DNA of 64,000 nucleotides from Thiomonas sp. X19 (GTDB taxonomy: Bacteria; Pseudomonadota; Gammaproteobacteria; Burkholderiales; Burkholderiaceae_C). How positions within the stretch are numbered: position 1 is the first letter of the stretch; each line of letters starts with the position of its first letter. The position numbers were made by a program, and so were the translations under genes. The DNA lies in NCBI RefSeq assembly GCF_900089495.1, contig NZ_LT605203.1:1424796-1488795 (forward strand), given 5' to 3'. This document shows, piece by piece, positions 16,723 through 23,950 of this stretch. A model generated the notes under the pieces. The model was not told the origin of the DNA. It searched no databases and saw nothing but the letters and a program-made list of their open reading frames with translations.

Positions 16723-17175
16723 ATGCCACGCGCAACATCGCAGCGAGCAGGTTTGCAAAGCTCGGCGGAAGCCGCCGAGGCCGCCTTTTACGAGGCCCTG
16801 CAAATGGCCGATGTGGATGCGCTCATGCGGGTCTGGGCCGATGAGGACGATCTGGTCTGCGTGCATCCGGGCGGCCCGCGCCTCGTCGGCCCGGCAGCCA
16901 TACGCGCCAGCTTCGAGCAACTGTTCGCGGTTGGCCCGGTGCGCATCACGCCCGAGCGGGTGCTGCGCACCATCACCCTGGGTGGCGCCGTGCACAACGT
17001 GGTCGAGCGCGTGCTGGTGCAGAGCGATCCGGGGGAGCAGCAGTTCGCCTTCGTGCTCGCCACCAATGTCTACATCAAGACACCCGACGGCTGGCGCCTG
17101 GTGCTGCACCACGCCAGCCCCGGTACGGCCCACGAAGCGGCCGAAGTCATGGCCACTTCGGAGCGTCTGCATTGA
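16723..17175 (+). CDS. NTF2/SnoaL-like fold protein
   Basis: The 150-residue protein has the alpha+beta-cone pattern of the SnoaL/NTF2 superfamily: EAAFYEALQMADVDALMRVWADEDDLVCVHPGG at the N-terminus, and NVYIKTPDGWRLVLHHASP at the C-terminal sheet. Related bacterial proteins with the 'W..d..v...HPgG' motif are small domains of undefined function, sometimes isomerase or hydratase-like. The ATG at 16723 has a GAGGAG site 7 nt upstream. The stop is followed about 50 nt later by the start of the YheT-like gene, so they are probably an operon. Confidence 0.75.
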   Translation: MPRATSQRAGLQSSAEAAEAAFYEALQMADVDALMRVWADEDDLVCVHPGGPRLVGPAAIRASFEQLFAVGPVRITPERVLRTITLGGAVHNVVERVLVQSDPGEQQFAFVLATNVYIKTPDGWRLVLHHASPGTAHEAAEVMATSERLH

Positions 17176-17225
17176 AGCGTGGCCACGACTCGACCGCTGA
17201 CGTTGCCGGCCCGGCCGATGCAGCC

Positions 17226-18359
17226 ATGTCCGTCGCAGCGCCGAGCACCATCGATACGTTCAACGGGCCGCAGCCGGCTGCCTACACCGCGCCGTGCTGG
17301 CTGCCTGGAGGCCAGGCTCAGACCATCTGGCCGGCGCTGTTTTCGCGTCCCATGAGACAAGGCACGGCTGACCGAAGTTTTGTCATTCCCCCTGGGGGGC
17401 GGCTGCCGCAAGGCAGAGGGCTGGGAGCCCTCACGGCAACGCCCATCCCAGCGCTCGCCTGGATGCGCGAACGCTGGGATACGCCCGATGGCGATTTCAT
17501 CGATGTCGATCGCATCGATCCCGTTGCGCCAGTTGCGCGCGTGGCTGACGCAGCATCAGCACCAAGGCCGTTGCTGGTGCTGTTTCATGGCCTGGAAGGT
17601 TCATCTCGCAGCCACTATGCGCAGGCCACCGCGCAGGCCTGCCGGCTTGCCGGCTGGCGCACGGCCGTGCCGCATTTCCGCGGCTGTTCCGGCGAACTCA
17701 ACCGCGCGCCACGCGCCTACCACTCGGGCGACTGGCAGGAGGTCGACTGGGTCCTGCGGCGGTTTCGCAGCTCGCATGCCGGCCCCATCTACGCGGCCGG
17801 CATCTCGCTCGGCGGCAACGCCTTGTTGCGCTGGGCTCAAGAGGCAGGCACGCAGGCAGCCGCAGTCGTCCAGGCGCTGGCCAGCGTCAGCGCTCCGATG
17901 GACTTGGCAGCTGGTGGCGCGGCCATTTCCCGCGGCTTCAACCGCAGGGTGTACACGCCCATGTTCCTGCGCACACTCAAGCCCAAGGCGCTGGCCATGA
18001 TCCGCCTGCATCCGGGCGTGGCCGATGAGCAGGCCATTGCCACCGCTCGTGACCTGTACGACTTCGACAACGCCTTCACCGCACCCGTGCATGGCTTTCG
18101 GGATGCCGGCGACTACTGGCTCCGCGCCTCCAGCAAACCCCACCTCGCCAGCATCCGCCTGCCGGCGCTGGTCATCAATGCCCGCAACGACCCCTTTCTG
18201 CCGGCGGCGGCCTTGCCTGCAGCCGGCGAAGTTGCCCCTGGTGTGTGGCTGGAGCAACCCGAGCAAGGCGGCCATGTCGGTTTTGCCCAGGGACCTATCC
18301 CGGGGCACATTGCATGGATGCCGCAACGCCTGCTGCATTTTTTCCAGCATGGTGTTTGA
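17226..18359 (+). CDS. YheT-like alpha/beta hydrolase with repeat-derived insert
   Basis: The 377-residue protein is an alpha/beta hydrolase of the YheT/COG0429 group. The oxyanion region LVLFHGLEGSSRSHY, the nucleophile elbow AGISLGGNALLRW (Ser), the acid RNDPFLP and the His in EQGGHVGF are in order. The substrate is unknown. A stretch of about 35 residues after SRPM (17358-17463) does not fit the family and coincides with an intergenic-type repeat (17378-17434) carried in frame. The ATG at 17226 was preferred; a TTG at 17172 overlapping the previous stop is the alternative. Confidence 0.8.
   Translation: MSVAAPSTIDTFNGPQPAAYTAPCWLPGGQAQTIWPALFSRPMRQGTADRSFVIPPGGRLPQGRGLGALTATPIPALAWMRERWDTPDGDFIDVDRIDPVAPVARVADAASAPRPLLVLFHGLEGSSRSHYAQATAQACRLAGWRTAVPHFRGCSGELNRAPRAYHSGDWQEVDWVLRRFRSSHAGPIYAAGISLGGNALLRWAQEAGTQAAAVVQALASVSAPMDLAAGGAAISRGFNRRVYTPMFLRTLKPKALAMIRLHPGVADEQAIATARDLYDFDNAFTAPVHGFRDAGDYWLRASSKPHLASIRLPALVINARNDPFLPAAALPAAGEVAPGVWLEQPEQGGHVGFAQGPIPGHIAWMPQRLLHFFQHGV
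17378..17434. repeat. Dispersed repeat, copy A (inside the YheT-like gene)
   Basis: This 57-nt segment aligns with 50871-50926: both begin TTTT-n-TCAT, continue with a CCCCCT/GGGGG palindrome, and end GGG(A/G)GC(C/T)CTCAC, with about 70 percent identity by eye. Here it is read through in frame as part of a hydrolase gene. The other copy is intergenic. Confidence 0.5.
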
Positions 18360-18390
18360 GCGTCCGGGCATTTCTTGGTCAACAACAGCC

Positions 18391-18987
18391 ATGGATGAAC
18401 TGGTTCGCAAGGCCCTGTTGCGTTGGCCCAATGTTCCAGCCTGTACCGGCTGGCTGGCGCTGGATGCGCGCGGGCAGTGGTGGATCCGCGACGCGGAGAT
18501 TCACCCCTGGCCGCGCGATGCCCAGGGCCGGCTCGACAAAGCCGGGGCCAGCCGCGTGCTGCACGAAAAATTGATCGACTTCATCCAGCGCAATTACGCG
18601 GCGGATGAACGCGGCTACTGGTTTTTTCAGAACGGGCCGCAGCGTGTTTATGTGGATCTGGAAGCCGCACCGCTGGTGCTGCGCTTGCAGGTTGGCGAGA
18701 GCCTCGACGACCTGCCCCGCTGGCAGACCCATACCGGCAAGCCCTGCGACATCAGCGCTGGGTATGTCGATGCCCTCGGGCGGCTGTTTTTTGCCAGCAG
18801 CGAAGGGCCGGGCATTGTCCATAGCCTGGATACGAGCCTCCTGGCGCCCTGGCTGGACGATACGCTGCGCCTGCTGTCCCTGCCTGGGTTCGCGCCCATG
18901 GTTTTGGAACCCATGTCGGCCCCGGATTTGCGCAGCCGCCTCGGTTTTCAAATCCAGCCATCCGCACATGTCGATGGCTTGACGTGA
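18391..18987 (+). CDS. Conserved protein of unknown function (DUF-type, about 200 aa)
   Basis: The 198-residue protein starts VRKALLRWPNVPACTGWLALD and contains IQRNYAADERGYWFFQNGPQRVYVDLE (about residues 68-94). This signature recurs in a conserved betaproteobacterial family with no known function; I do not assign a Pfam number. No signal peptide or membrane segment is seen, so it is probably cytosolic. It follows the hydrolase by 31 nt on the same strand and ends at the strong bidirectional terminator at 19032. Confidence 0.75.
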   Translation: MDELVRKALLRWPNVPACTGWLALDARGQWWIRDAEIHPWPRDAQGRLDKAGASRVLHEKLIDFIQRNYAADERGYWFFQNGPQRVYVDLEAAPLVLRLQVGESLDDLPRWQTHTGKPCDISAGYVDALGRLFFASSEGPGIVHSLDTSLLAPWLDDTLRLLSLPGFAPMVLEPMSAPDLRSRLGFQIQPSAHVDGLT

Positions 18988-19031
18988 GCGCGCCGCCCGG
19001 CGCGCCATCCGCCGCCTGCCCATCCGAGACC

Positions 19032-19076
19032 GCACCCACGAAAAAGCCCGCGAGATGCGGGCTTTTTCGTGGGTGC
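19032..19076. terminator. Bidirectional rho-independent terminator
   Basis: A perfect 20-bp stem (left arm GCACCCACGAAAAAGCCCGC) with a 5-nt loop GAGAT carries A5 and T5 runs on its two arms, so it can end transcription on either strand. It lies between the convergent DUF gene (plus) and cytochrome c gene (minus). Confidence 0.93.
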
Positions 19077-19124
19077 CTGCCAAGGCGCGAACGGGGCGCC
19101 TTGGCCATGCCTGGCGAGGTGTTG

Positions 19125-19763
19125 CTATGACTTCGCCGCCGCCACCATGTAGTCCACCGCGGCCTTCACGTCCGCATCGCTGGCGGTGCTGCCACCCTTG
19201 GGCGGCATCATGCCGCGCTTGCCGGTGTAGCCGTGAATGGCGCGGTCGTAAAGCACCGGTACGCCTTGCGCGATGATCGGCGCCCAGGCATCCTTGTCGC
19301 CAAATTTCGGCGCACCCGCAATGCCTGCACCATGACAGGCAATGCAGGTCGACTCATACAACGTCTTGCCTGCATCGGCGCTGGCAACGGTGACCGCCGC
19401 TGCCGCTGGGGCGCCGCCGGCGGGTTGCGAGGCCGCCGCCGCAGTCGCTGTGGCCGAAGCCGCCGGGGCCGGCGCAGCGCTCGACATGGACGCTGCATTG
19501 GCCTGCGAAGCGGCTTTTGCGCTGGAAGCGACGGCAACTTGTCCCACAGCTGCAACGCGCTGATCGACAGCCGCCGTCGACAGGGACAAGGATCCTGCCG
19601 GAGGCACGGTTTCGTCCGAGATGAAATGCACGATCAATAGCAAGACAATGACAGGCGTGGCAAAACCCACCAGCAAAATGATGATGGTCTTGCGCAGCGT
19701 GGATGCGAATGGCAGTTCGCCGCTTTCGTTGGAAGACTGGGATGGATGTTCGCTCATGATCAA
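19125..19763 (-). CDS. Membrane-anchored c5-type cytochrome c
   Basis: The 212-residue protein has one membrane helix (TIIILLVGFATPVIVLLLIVHF, about residues 25-46) near its N-terminus, then an Ala/Ser/Pro-rich linker of about 80 residues. A single c-type heme domain follows with CIACH (about residue 141), KFGDKDAWAPI, and the axial Met in GKRGMMPPKGG. This matches c5/CccA-type cytochromes that pass electrons to terminal oxidases in the periplasm. The long low-complexity linker is notable. The start is MIM: either ATG (19763 or 19757) is possible. Confidence 0.88.
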   Translation of the reverse strand: MIMSEHPSQSSNESGELPFASTLRKTIIILLVGFATPVIVLLLIVHFISDETVPPAGSLSLSTAAVDQRVAAVGQVAVASSAKAASQANAASMSSAAPAPAASATATAAAASQPAGGAPAAAAVTVASADAGKTLYESTCIACHGAGIAGAPKFGDKDAWAPIIAQGVPVLYDRAIHGYTGKRGMMPPKGGSTASDADVKAAVDYMVAAAKS

Positions 19764-19993
19764 CGCGTGGTTATGAAATAGGTCTGGATGGTGAAACCTG
19801 CCGCATGATATGGCCTACGCGCATCGTTTTGGTCACACTCGCCGCAAACAGCGCTACTGATACACTCGCATGTTGATTTTCATCACCATAAGCTCGATGT
19901 AGAAGGGTCGGTTGCCCTGTTTTGTTGAAGGGAAAAAGCGCTTAGCGACAAGTTGCCGAACGCGCCGCCTGCACCACCGCAACATCGAGATCC

Positions 19994-20069
19994 GCGCCCG
20001 TAGCTCAGTGGATAGAGTATTGGCCTCCGAAGCCAAGGGCCGCTGGTTCGATTCCAGCCGGGCGCGCCA
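19994..20069 (+). tRNA. tRNA-Arg (anticodon CCG)
   Basis: A 76-nt tRNA with a 7-bp acceptor stem (GCGCCCG with CGGGCGC), a standard D-arm, anticodon loop CTCCGAA giving CCG, a GGTTCGATTCC T-arm, and an encoded CCA end. It reads CGG codons. No duplicate of its 3' end was found nearby, so there is no direct sign of an integrated element, although the genes immediately downstream are degraded. Confidence 0.95.
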
Positions 20070-20203
20070 GATTCCTCTTAAAAACAACCATTGGCAGAGA
20101 ATCCTCTGGGGAATTCCTGCGCCCACTGGCAGCGAATGCCATCTCCTTGGCCGCTGAATGCTTGAGGCTGGCGGCTCATTGCATGGACCCTCCGGAGACA
20201 TCC

Positions 20204-21237
20204 ATGAACAATATTTCGATGCTGATTGCCGGGCACAACATGTCCAGGCGGCCAGTGGGGCCGTGTTCGATCGCCGCAGCCCCCTTGGCGGCGGCCGATG
20301 CGGCCGCGAAGGCCTTCCCCGCCTGGGCCGCAATCGGCCCGGGGGAGCGTCGCGCCATGCTGATGAAGGCCGCGCAGTCGCTCGCGGCGAAGTCCAAGGC
20401 ATTCGCGAATGCCGTTGCCGCAGAAACGGGGGGATCCGTCTTGTGGGCGGGTTTCAACGTTCACCTCGCCTCCGCTGGCGTGTGGCAACAGGCCGTTCTC
20501 AAGGGCTCGGAACTCTGCCCGGCAACCCATGGTTTGATCGTCGAGGCGCTGCACGATGCGGGCCTGCCAGCGGGTGTGGTGAATTTTGTCACCAACGCGC
20601 CGGCTGACGCCGCCGAGGTCGTGGAGGCCATGATTGCCCAGCCAGATCTGCATGTCGGCCGCGCGCATCATCGTCGACGAGAGCATCGCTGACGCCTTTG
20701 TGTCCCGCCTGGCGGCCAAGGCAAGCGGCCTGCCGCTTGGGGATCCGTGCTGGGCCCGGTCGTCGACATGAGTACGGTTGAGCGCTGCAACGCCCTCATC
20801 GACGATGCACTGGCCAAAGGTGCTTCGCTGGTCTGCGGCGGCAAGGCCGACAGCACGCTCATGCCGGCCACCCTGCTCGACCACGTCACTGCGGACATGC
20901 GCATTTTCCGCGACGAATCGTTCGGCCCGGTCAAACCGATCGTGCGGGTCAAGGACATCGAGGCGGCGATTGCCTGCGCCAACGACAACGAATACGGACT
21001 CTCCGCCGCCGTTTTCGGGCGCGATGTGGCGCGCCGCATGCCATGAACGTGGCCACGCGCCTCGAATCCGGGATCTGCCATGTCAACGGGCCGACCGTCC
21101 ACGATGAGGCGCAGATGCCCTTCGGTGGCGTCAAGGGCAGCGGATATGGCCGATTCGGCGGCAAGGCCGGTGCGCACGAATTCACCGAACCGCGCTGGAT
21201 CAGCGTGCAGACGCCGCCGCGCCATGACCCGTTCTGA
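20204..21237 (+). pseudogene. Vanillin/benzaldehyde-type aldehyde dehydrogenase, multiply disrupted
   Basis: Fragments in three frames reconstruct an NAD(P)-aldehyde dehydrogenase of the vanillin/salicylaldehyde type. The order is FPAWAAIGPGERRAMLMKAA, AETGGSVLWAGFNVHLA, ELCPATHGLIVEALHDAGLPAG, QICMS (catalytic Cys), ARIIVDESIADAFV, GPVVDMSTVERCNAL, DESFGPVKPIVRV, and ESGICHVNGPTVHDEAQMP. About 55 residues are missing near 20480 and about 60 near 20650, and frame changes occur near 20650, 20745 and 21043. Intact relatives are about 480 residues. The cofactor-binding core is largely deleted, so it cannot be functional. An apparent GGAGAC ribosome-binding site survives. Confidence 0.88.
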
Positions 21238-21265
21238 ACCCACCTCGGACCTAGGAGAGATCAAG

Positions 21266-21935
21266 ATGCGACTGCCTGGAAAGAAGATTGTGGTGACCGG
21301 GGCAGCATCGGGTATCGGTGCGGAAACCGTCAAGGAGCTGAAGGGCGAAGGTGCCACGGTCGTTGGCGTCGCCGCAATCCTGCCGACGGAGTGGATCACT
21401 TTGTGCGGGCCGATTTGTCCGACCCCGCTTCCATCGCGCATGCCGCGGCCGCAGTGGGTGGTGGGATCGACGCGCTCTGCAACATCGCGGGACTGCCACC
21501 CACGCGCAGTGCCGCAGCGGTCCTGCGTGTCAACTTCCTGGGGTTGCGTGTTTTCACCGAGGTCGAGAAATACTGCGAGGCCCGCCATGTCGACGATGCA
21601 CGCAGCTATTTCTTGTCCAAGGAGACGCTGATCGTCTGGACCATGCTGAATCGCTGGACGTGGCGTGATCGCGGCATCCGGATGAATTGCGTTAGCCATA
21701 GCCCGGTTCAGACCCCGATTCTTGCCGATTGCATTCAAACCCTGGGCGCACGCGCCGAGGAAGACATGAAGGTCATGGATCGCTCAGGGACACCCGAGGA
21801 CATCGCGCCTCTGGTGGCTTTTCTCTGCTCGTCGCAGAGCGCCTGGATTCGCGGCACCAATCGGGGCACCAATATTTTCCCTGCGACGGTGGCATGTATG
21901 CCCATGTGCTCACGCACATGCACGGATTCGAATAG
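21266..21935 (+). pseudogene. Coniferyl-alcohol-dehydrogenase-like SDR, disrupted
   Basis: The reconstructed product matches a short-chain dehydrogenase of the CalA (coniferyl alcohol dehydrogenase) type. It shows KIVVTGAASGIGAETV (NAD-binding glycine motif), DHFVRADLSDPASI, IDALCNIAGLP, YFLSKE (catalytic Y-x3-K), RGIRMNCVSHSPVQTPIL, and a C-terminal CDGGMYAHVL in another frame. There is a frameshift near 21372, a deletion of about 40 residues near 21565 that removes the catalytic Ser strand, and a further shift near 21865-21890 beside a duplicated GGCACCAAT. It follows the broken aldehyde dehydrogenase, consistent with a lost lignin-monomer pathway. Confidence 0.85.
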
Positions 21936-22133
21936 CTCGTCGCTGAACCGCGCCTGGAGTTTCGGCAGCCTGTGTGGCAGAGTCGGACCGCGATGGCCGA
22001 CTCTGCGGGACTCCTGTTCGGCACGGGGCTCGAACACTGTCGTTGGACGGTGGGGGCTTGGAAACGGCCTTCATGGGTTGCCGTTTCATGCACGCCGGGG
22101 CGAGCGGGGAGCGACCCCGTGCGCACCAGCGCT

Positions 22134-23240
22134 TCATCGATTGTTCGTTTTCGGTTTTTGAGAAAACTTTCGCCCCGGAAATGCCTGTGACAAGGTCTGG
22201 ATGGCGCCGGAGTCAGCAAAAGAGTAGCCAGGGAGGCGATTGACAGAATCCCGGAAGTCCTGGCTGCGGAGGATGTCGAGCAAGGTCTTCAACTGAGGTT
22301 GATCCAATGCATCCGCGTGGCAAAGAAGGAAATAACGCTCGCTCGCAATCGGGATGAAGTCCAGCTTGAATTGTCGCGCGGGCGTTTCAACCCCGAGGCC
22401 CACGTCCGCCATGCCACTGGCGACGTAAGCGGCGACGGCAGCATGGGTGTATTCGCCATGCTCAAAACCGTGGATGGCCCCGGAGTCGATACCCGCCTGG
22501 GCGAGGAGACATTCAAGAAGCAGGCGCGTACCCGATCCCCGCTGCCGATTGATGAAACGGACATCGGGACGGGAGAGATCGCGCACGTCATAGATCTTTC
22601 GCGGATTTCCCGCCGCCACGATCAGGCCCTGGCGGCGAACGACCGTGCAGATGACGCGGCAGGTGCGCGGGTCGAACCAGCGTGCGTAGTCCTCCAGAAT
22701 GCGTCCCTCGAAATCACCGATGGGGACATGAAATCCGGCCAGATCACAGCCACCATCATGCAGGGAGGCCACAGCTTCGAGGCTGCCCACGTATTTGCAT
22801 TCCACGGGCACATGTTGTTGCAGCACCAAGGCATCCAGCAGTTTTTCCACGGCGAATCCATGGCTGGCATGCACGCGCAAAGGGGCTGGGTTGGAGGTGA
22901 CGACGCGCCCAATCTCCACCTCCAGTTCGGAGGACAGCGAAGCCAACGCCGGGTTCAGGCGCGCAGCAATGCGGCGGTCAGCCCAGACCAGCGTTTCACC
23001 CAGCGCCGTCAGTTTGGAGCCTTTGCCGCGCACCATGTTGAGTAACGGAGCGCCGAACATCGCTTCGCCCGAGCGCACCAGCTCCCACGCATGCCGGTAG
23101 GAGGCGCCTGTTTGCCGACATGCGGCCGAAAGGCTGCCATGTTCATGAACTTGAACCAGGAGTGCGAGCAGCTTTGGTGACAGCATCTGGCCATCCGCCT
23201 GCTTGATCGTCCACTGAGGGTGGATGGAAACCTTGTGCAT
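22134..23240 (-). CDS. ModE-like transcriptional regulator with PBP-like effector domain (formate dehydrogenase regulator)
   Basis: The 368-residue protein has an N-terminal ModE-type winged helix (LSPKLLALLVQVHEHGSLSAA, then SYRHAWELV and GKGSKLTALGE; residues 20-85). A C-terminal periplasmic-binding-protein-like domain of about 230 residues contains the INRQRGSGTRLLLE motif seen in molybdate-responsive MolR/MoeR-like sensors. It is transcribed divergently from fdsGBACD, the position of FdsR-type regulators in related bacteria. By inference it tunes the operon to molybdenum or formate. The ATG at 23240 has an AAAGGGA site upstream. Palindromes at 23261-23288 and 23372-23387 are likely operators. 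Confidence 0.82.
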   Translation of the reverse strand: MHKVSIHPQWTIKQADGQMLSPKLLALLVQVHEHGSLSAACRQTGASYRHAWELVRSGEAMFGAPLLNMVRGKGSKLTALGETLVWADRRIAARLNPALASLSSELEVEIGRVVTSNPAPLRVHASHGFAVEKLLDALVLQQHVPVECKYVGSLEAVASLHDGGCDLAGFHVPIGDFEGRILEDYARWFDPRTCRVICTVVRRQGLIVAAGNPRKIYDVRDLSRPDVRFINRQRGSGTRLLLECLLAQAGIDSGAIHGFEHGEYTHAAVAAYVASGMADVGLGVETPARQFKLDFIPIASERYFLLCHADALDQPQLKTLLDILRSQDFRDSVNRLPGYSFADSGAIQTLSQAFPGRKFSQKPKTNNR

Positions 23241-23260
23241 TCGGGTTTTCCCTTTAGGCT

Positions 23261-23288
23261 GCCGCAAGCATAGCCGACATGCTGCGGC
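23261..23288. promoter_or_regulatory. Candidate operator upstream of the ModE-like regulator gene
   Basis: An interrupted palindrome pairs GCCGC-a-AGCAT (left) with ATGCT-GCGGC (right) across a 7-nt spacer. It lies about 20 nt upstream of the regulator start codon. The same AGCAT/ATGCT half-sites recur inverted at 23372-23387 in the same intergenic region, as expected for a shared regulator of both transcripts. Confidence 0.5.
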
Positions 23289-23318
23289 AACCGTGTTGCA
23301 TGGGCCTGTCGGCGCATA

Positions 23319-23347
23319 TTGCGAATGCCCGTGATGCCACGTAGATT
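23319..23347 (+). promoter_or_regulatory. Candidate promoter of fdsGBACD
   Basis: TTGCGA (23319-23324) and TAGATT (23342-23347) are separated by 17 nt, the sigma-70 spacing. The -10 region is embedded in the small palindrome GTAGA-TTCAC-TCTAC (23341-23355). It lies about 100 nt upstream of the fdsG start. The match to consensus is moderate. Confidence 0.35.
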
Positions 23348-23371
23348 CACTCTACAAACTGCGCCCTAATC

Positions 23372-23387
23372 ATGCTTCGCACAGCAT
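23372..23387. promoter_or_regulatory. Second candidate operator in the fds intergenic region
   Basis: ATGCT-TCGCAC-AGCAT is a palindrome using the half-sites seen at 23261-23288. It sits downstream of the candidate -10 and about 60 nt before fdsG, a position suited to repression of the operon. Confidence 0.4.
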
Positions 23388-23449
23388 ATTGATGCCGTCC
23401 GCAATGACAGGGTGCATCCGGTTTGGAAGGCGGCATCCGTGGAGACAAC

Positions 23450-23950
23450 ATGATCGCACCAGTTCGACCCCCTCAGATCGATTCCAAGGCAACCGCCAAG
23501 GCGGTGCAAGCCTTGATCGAGCGGCACCGGAGCCAGCCTGGAGCCCTGCTGCCGCTCTTGCATGCCGTGCAGGACACGCTCGGCCATGTTCCTGCCGACG
23601 CGGTACCGCTGATCGCCGCGGGGCTGAATCTGTCGCGCGCCGAGGTGCATGGCGTGATCACCTATTACCACCATTTTCGCAGCGAGCCGGCTGGTCGGCA
23701 CGTGGTGCAGATTTGTCGCGCCGAGGCCTGTCAGGCATGCGGCGCCGACGCGCTCATCGACGCGGCCGAACGCTTGCTGGGCTGTGGGCTGCACAAAACC
23801 CGCCGCGACGACGCCGTGACCCTGGAGGCGGTGTACTGCCTGGGTCTGTGCGCCTCATCGCCGGCGCTGATGGTGGACGGCACGCCGCATGCCCGCGTCA
23901 CGGCCGCGACACTCGCGCGCATCGTCGCGCAACTGGAAATCCAAACATGA
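23450..23950 (+). CDS. fdsG: NAD-dependent formate dehydrogenase gamma subunit
   Basis: The 166-residue protein is homologous to NuoE of complex I. It binds one 2Fe-2S cluster through four Cys: CRAEAC (about residues 85-90) and CLGLC (about 127-131). It belongs to the soluble molybdenum formate dehydrogenase, helping pass electrons from the alpha subunit to the FMN/NADH site of FdsB. The ATG at 23450 is preceded by GGAGAC. Its stop overlaps the fdsB start (ATGA). Confidence 0.95.
   Translation: MIAPVRPPQIDSKATAKAVQALIERHRSQPGALLPLLHAVQDTLGHVPADAVPLIAAGLNLSRAEVHGVITYYHHFRSEPAGRHVVQICRAEACQACGADALIDAAERLLGCGLHKTRRDDAVTLEAVYCLGLCASSPALMVDGTPHARVTAATLARIVAQLEIQT

Noticed and set aside
19994..20203. 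Possible attachment site of an integrated element at tRNA-Arg
   Set aside because: No direct repeat of the tRNA 3' end, integrase or phage gene was found in the window. The degraded genes alone do not prove integration.
20078..20884. 268-codon minus-strand frame over the aldehyde dehydrogenase remnant
   Set aside because: It has no motifs, while the plus strand carries clear aldehyde dehydrogenase segments in three frames.
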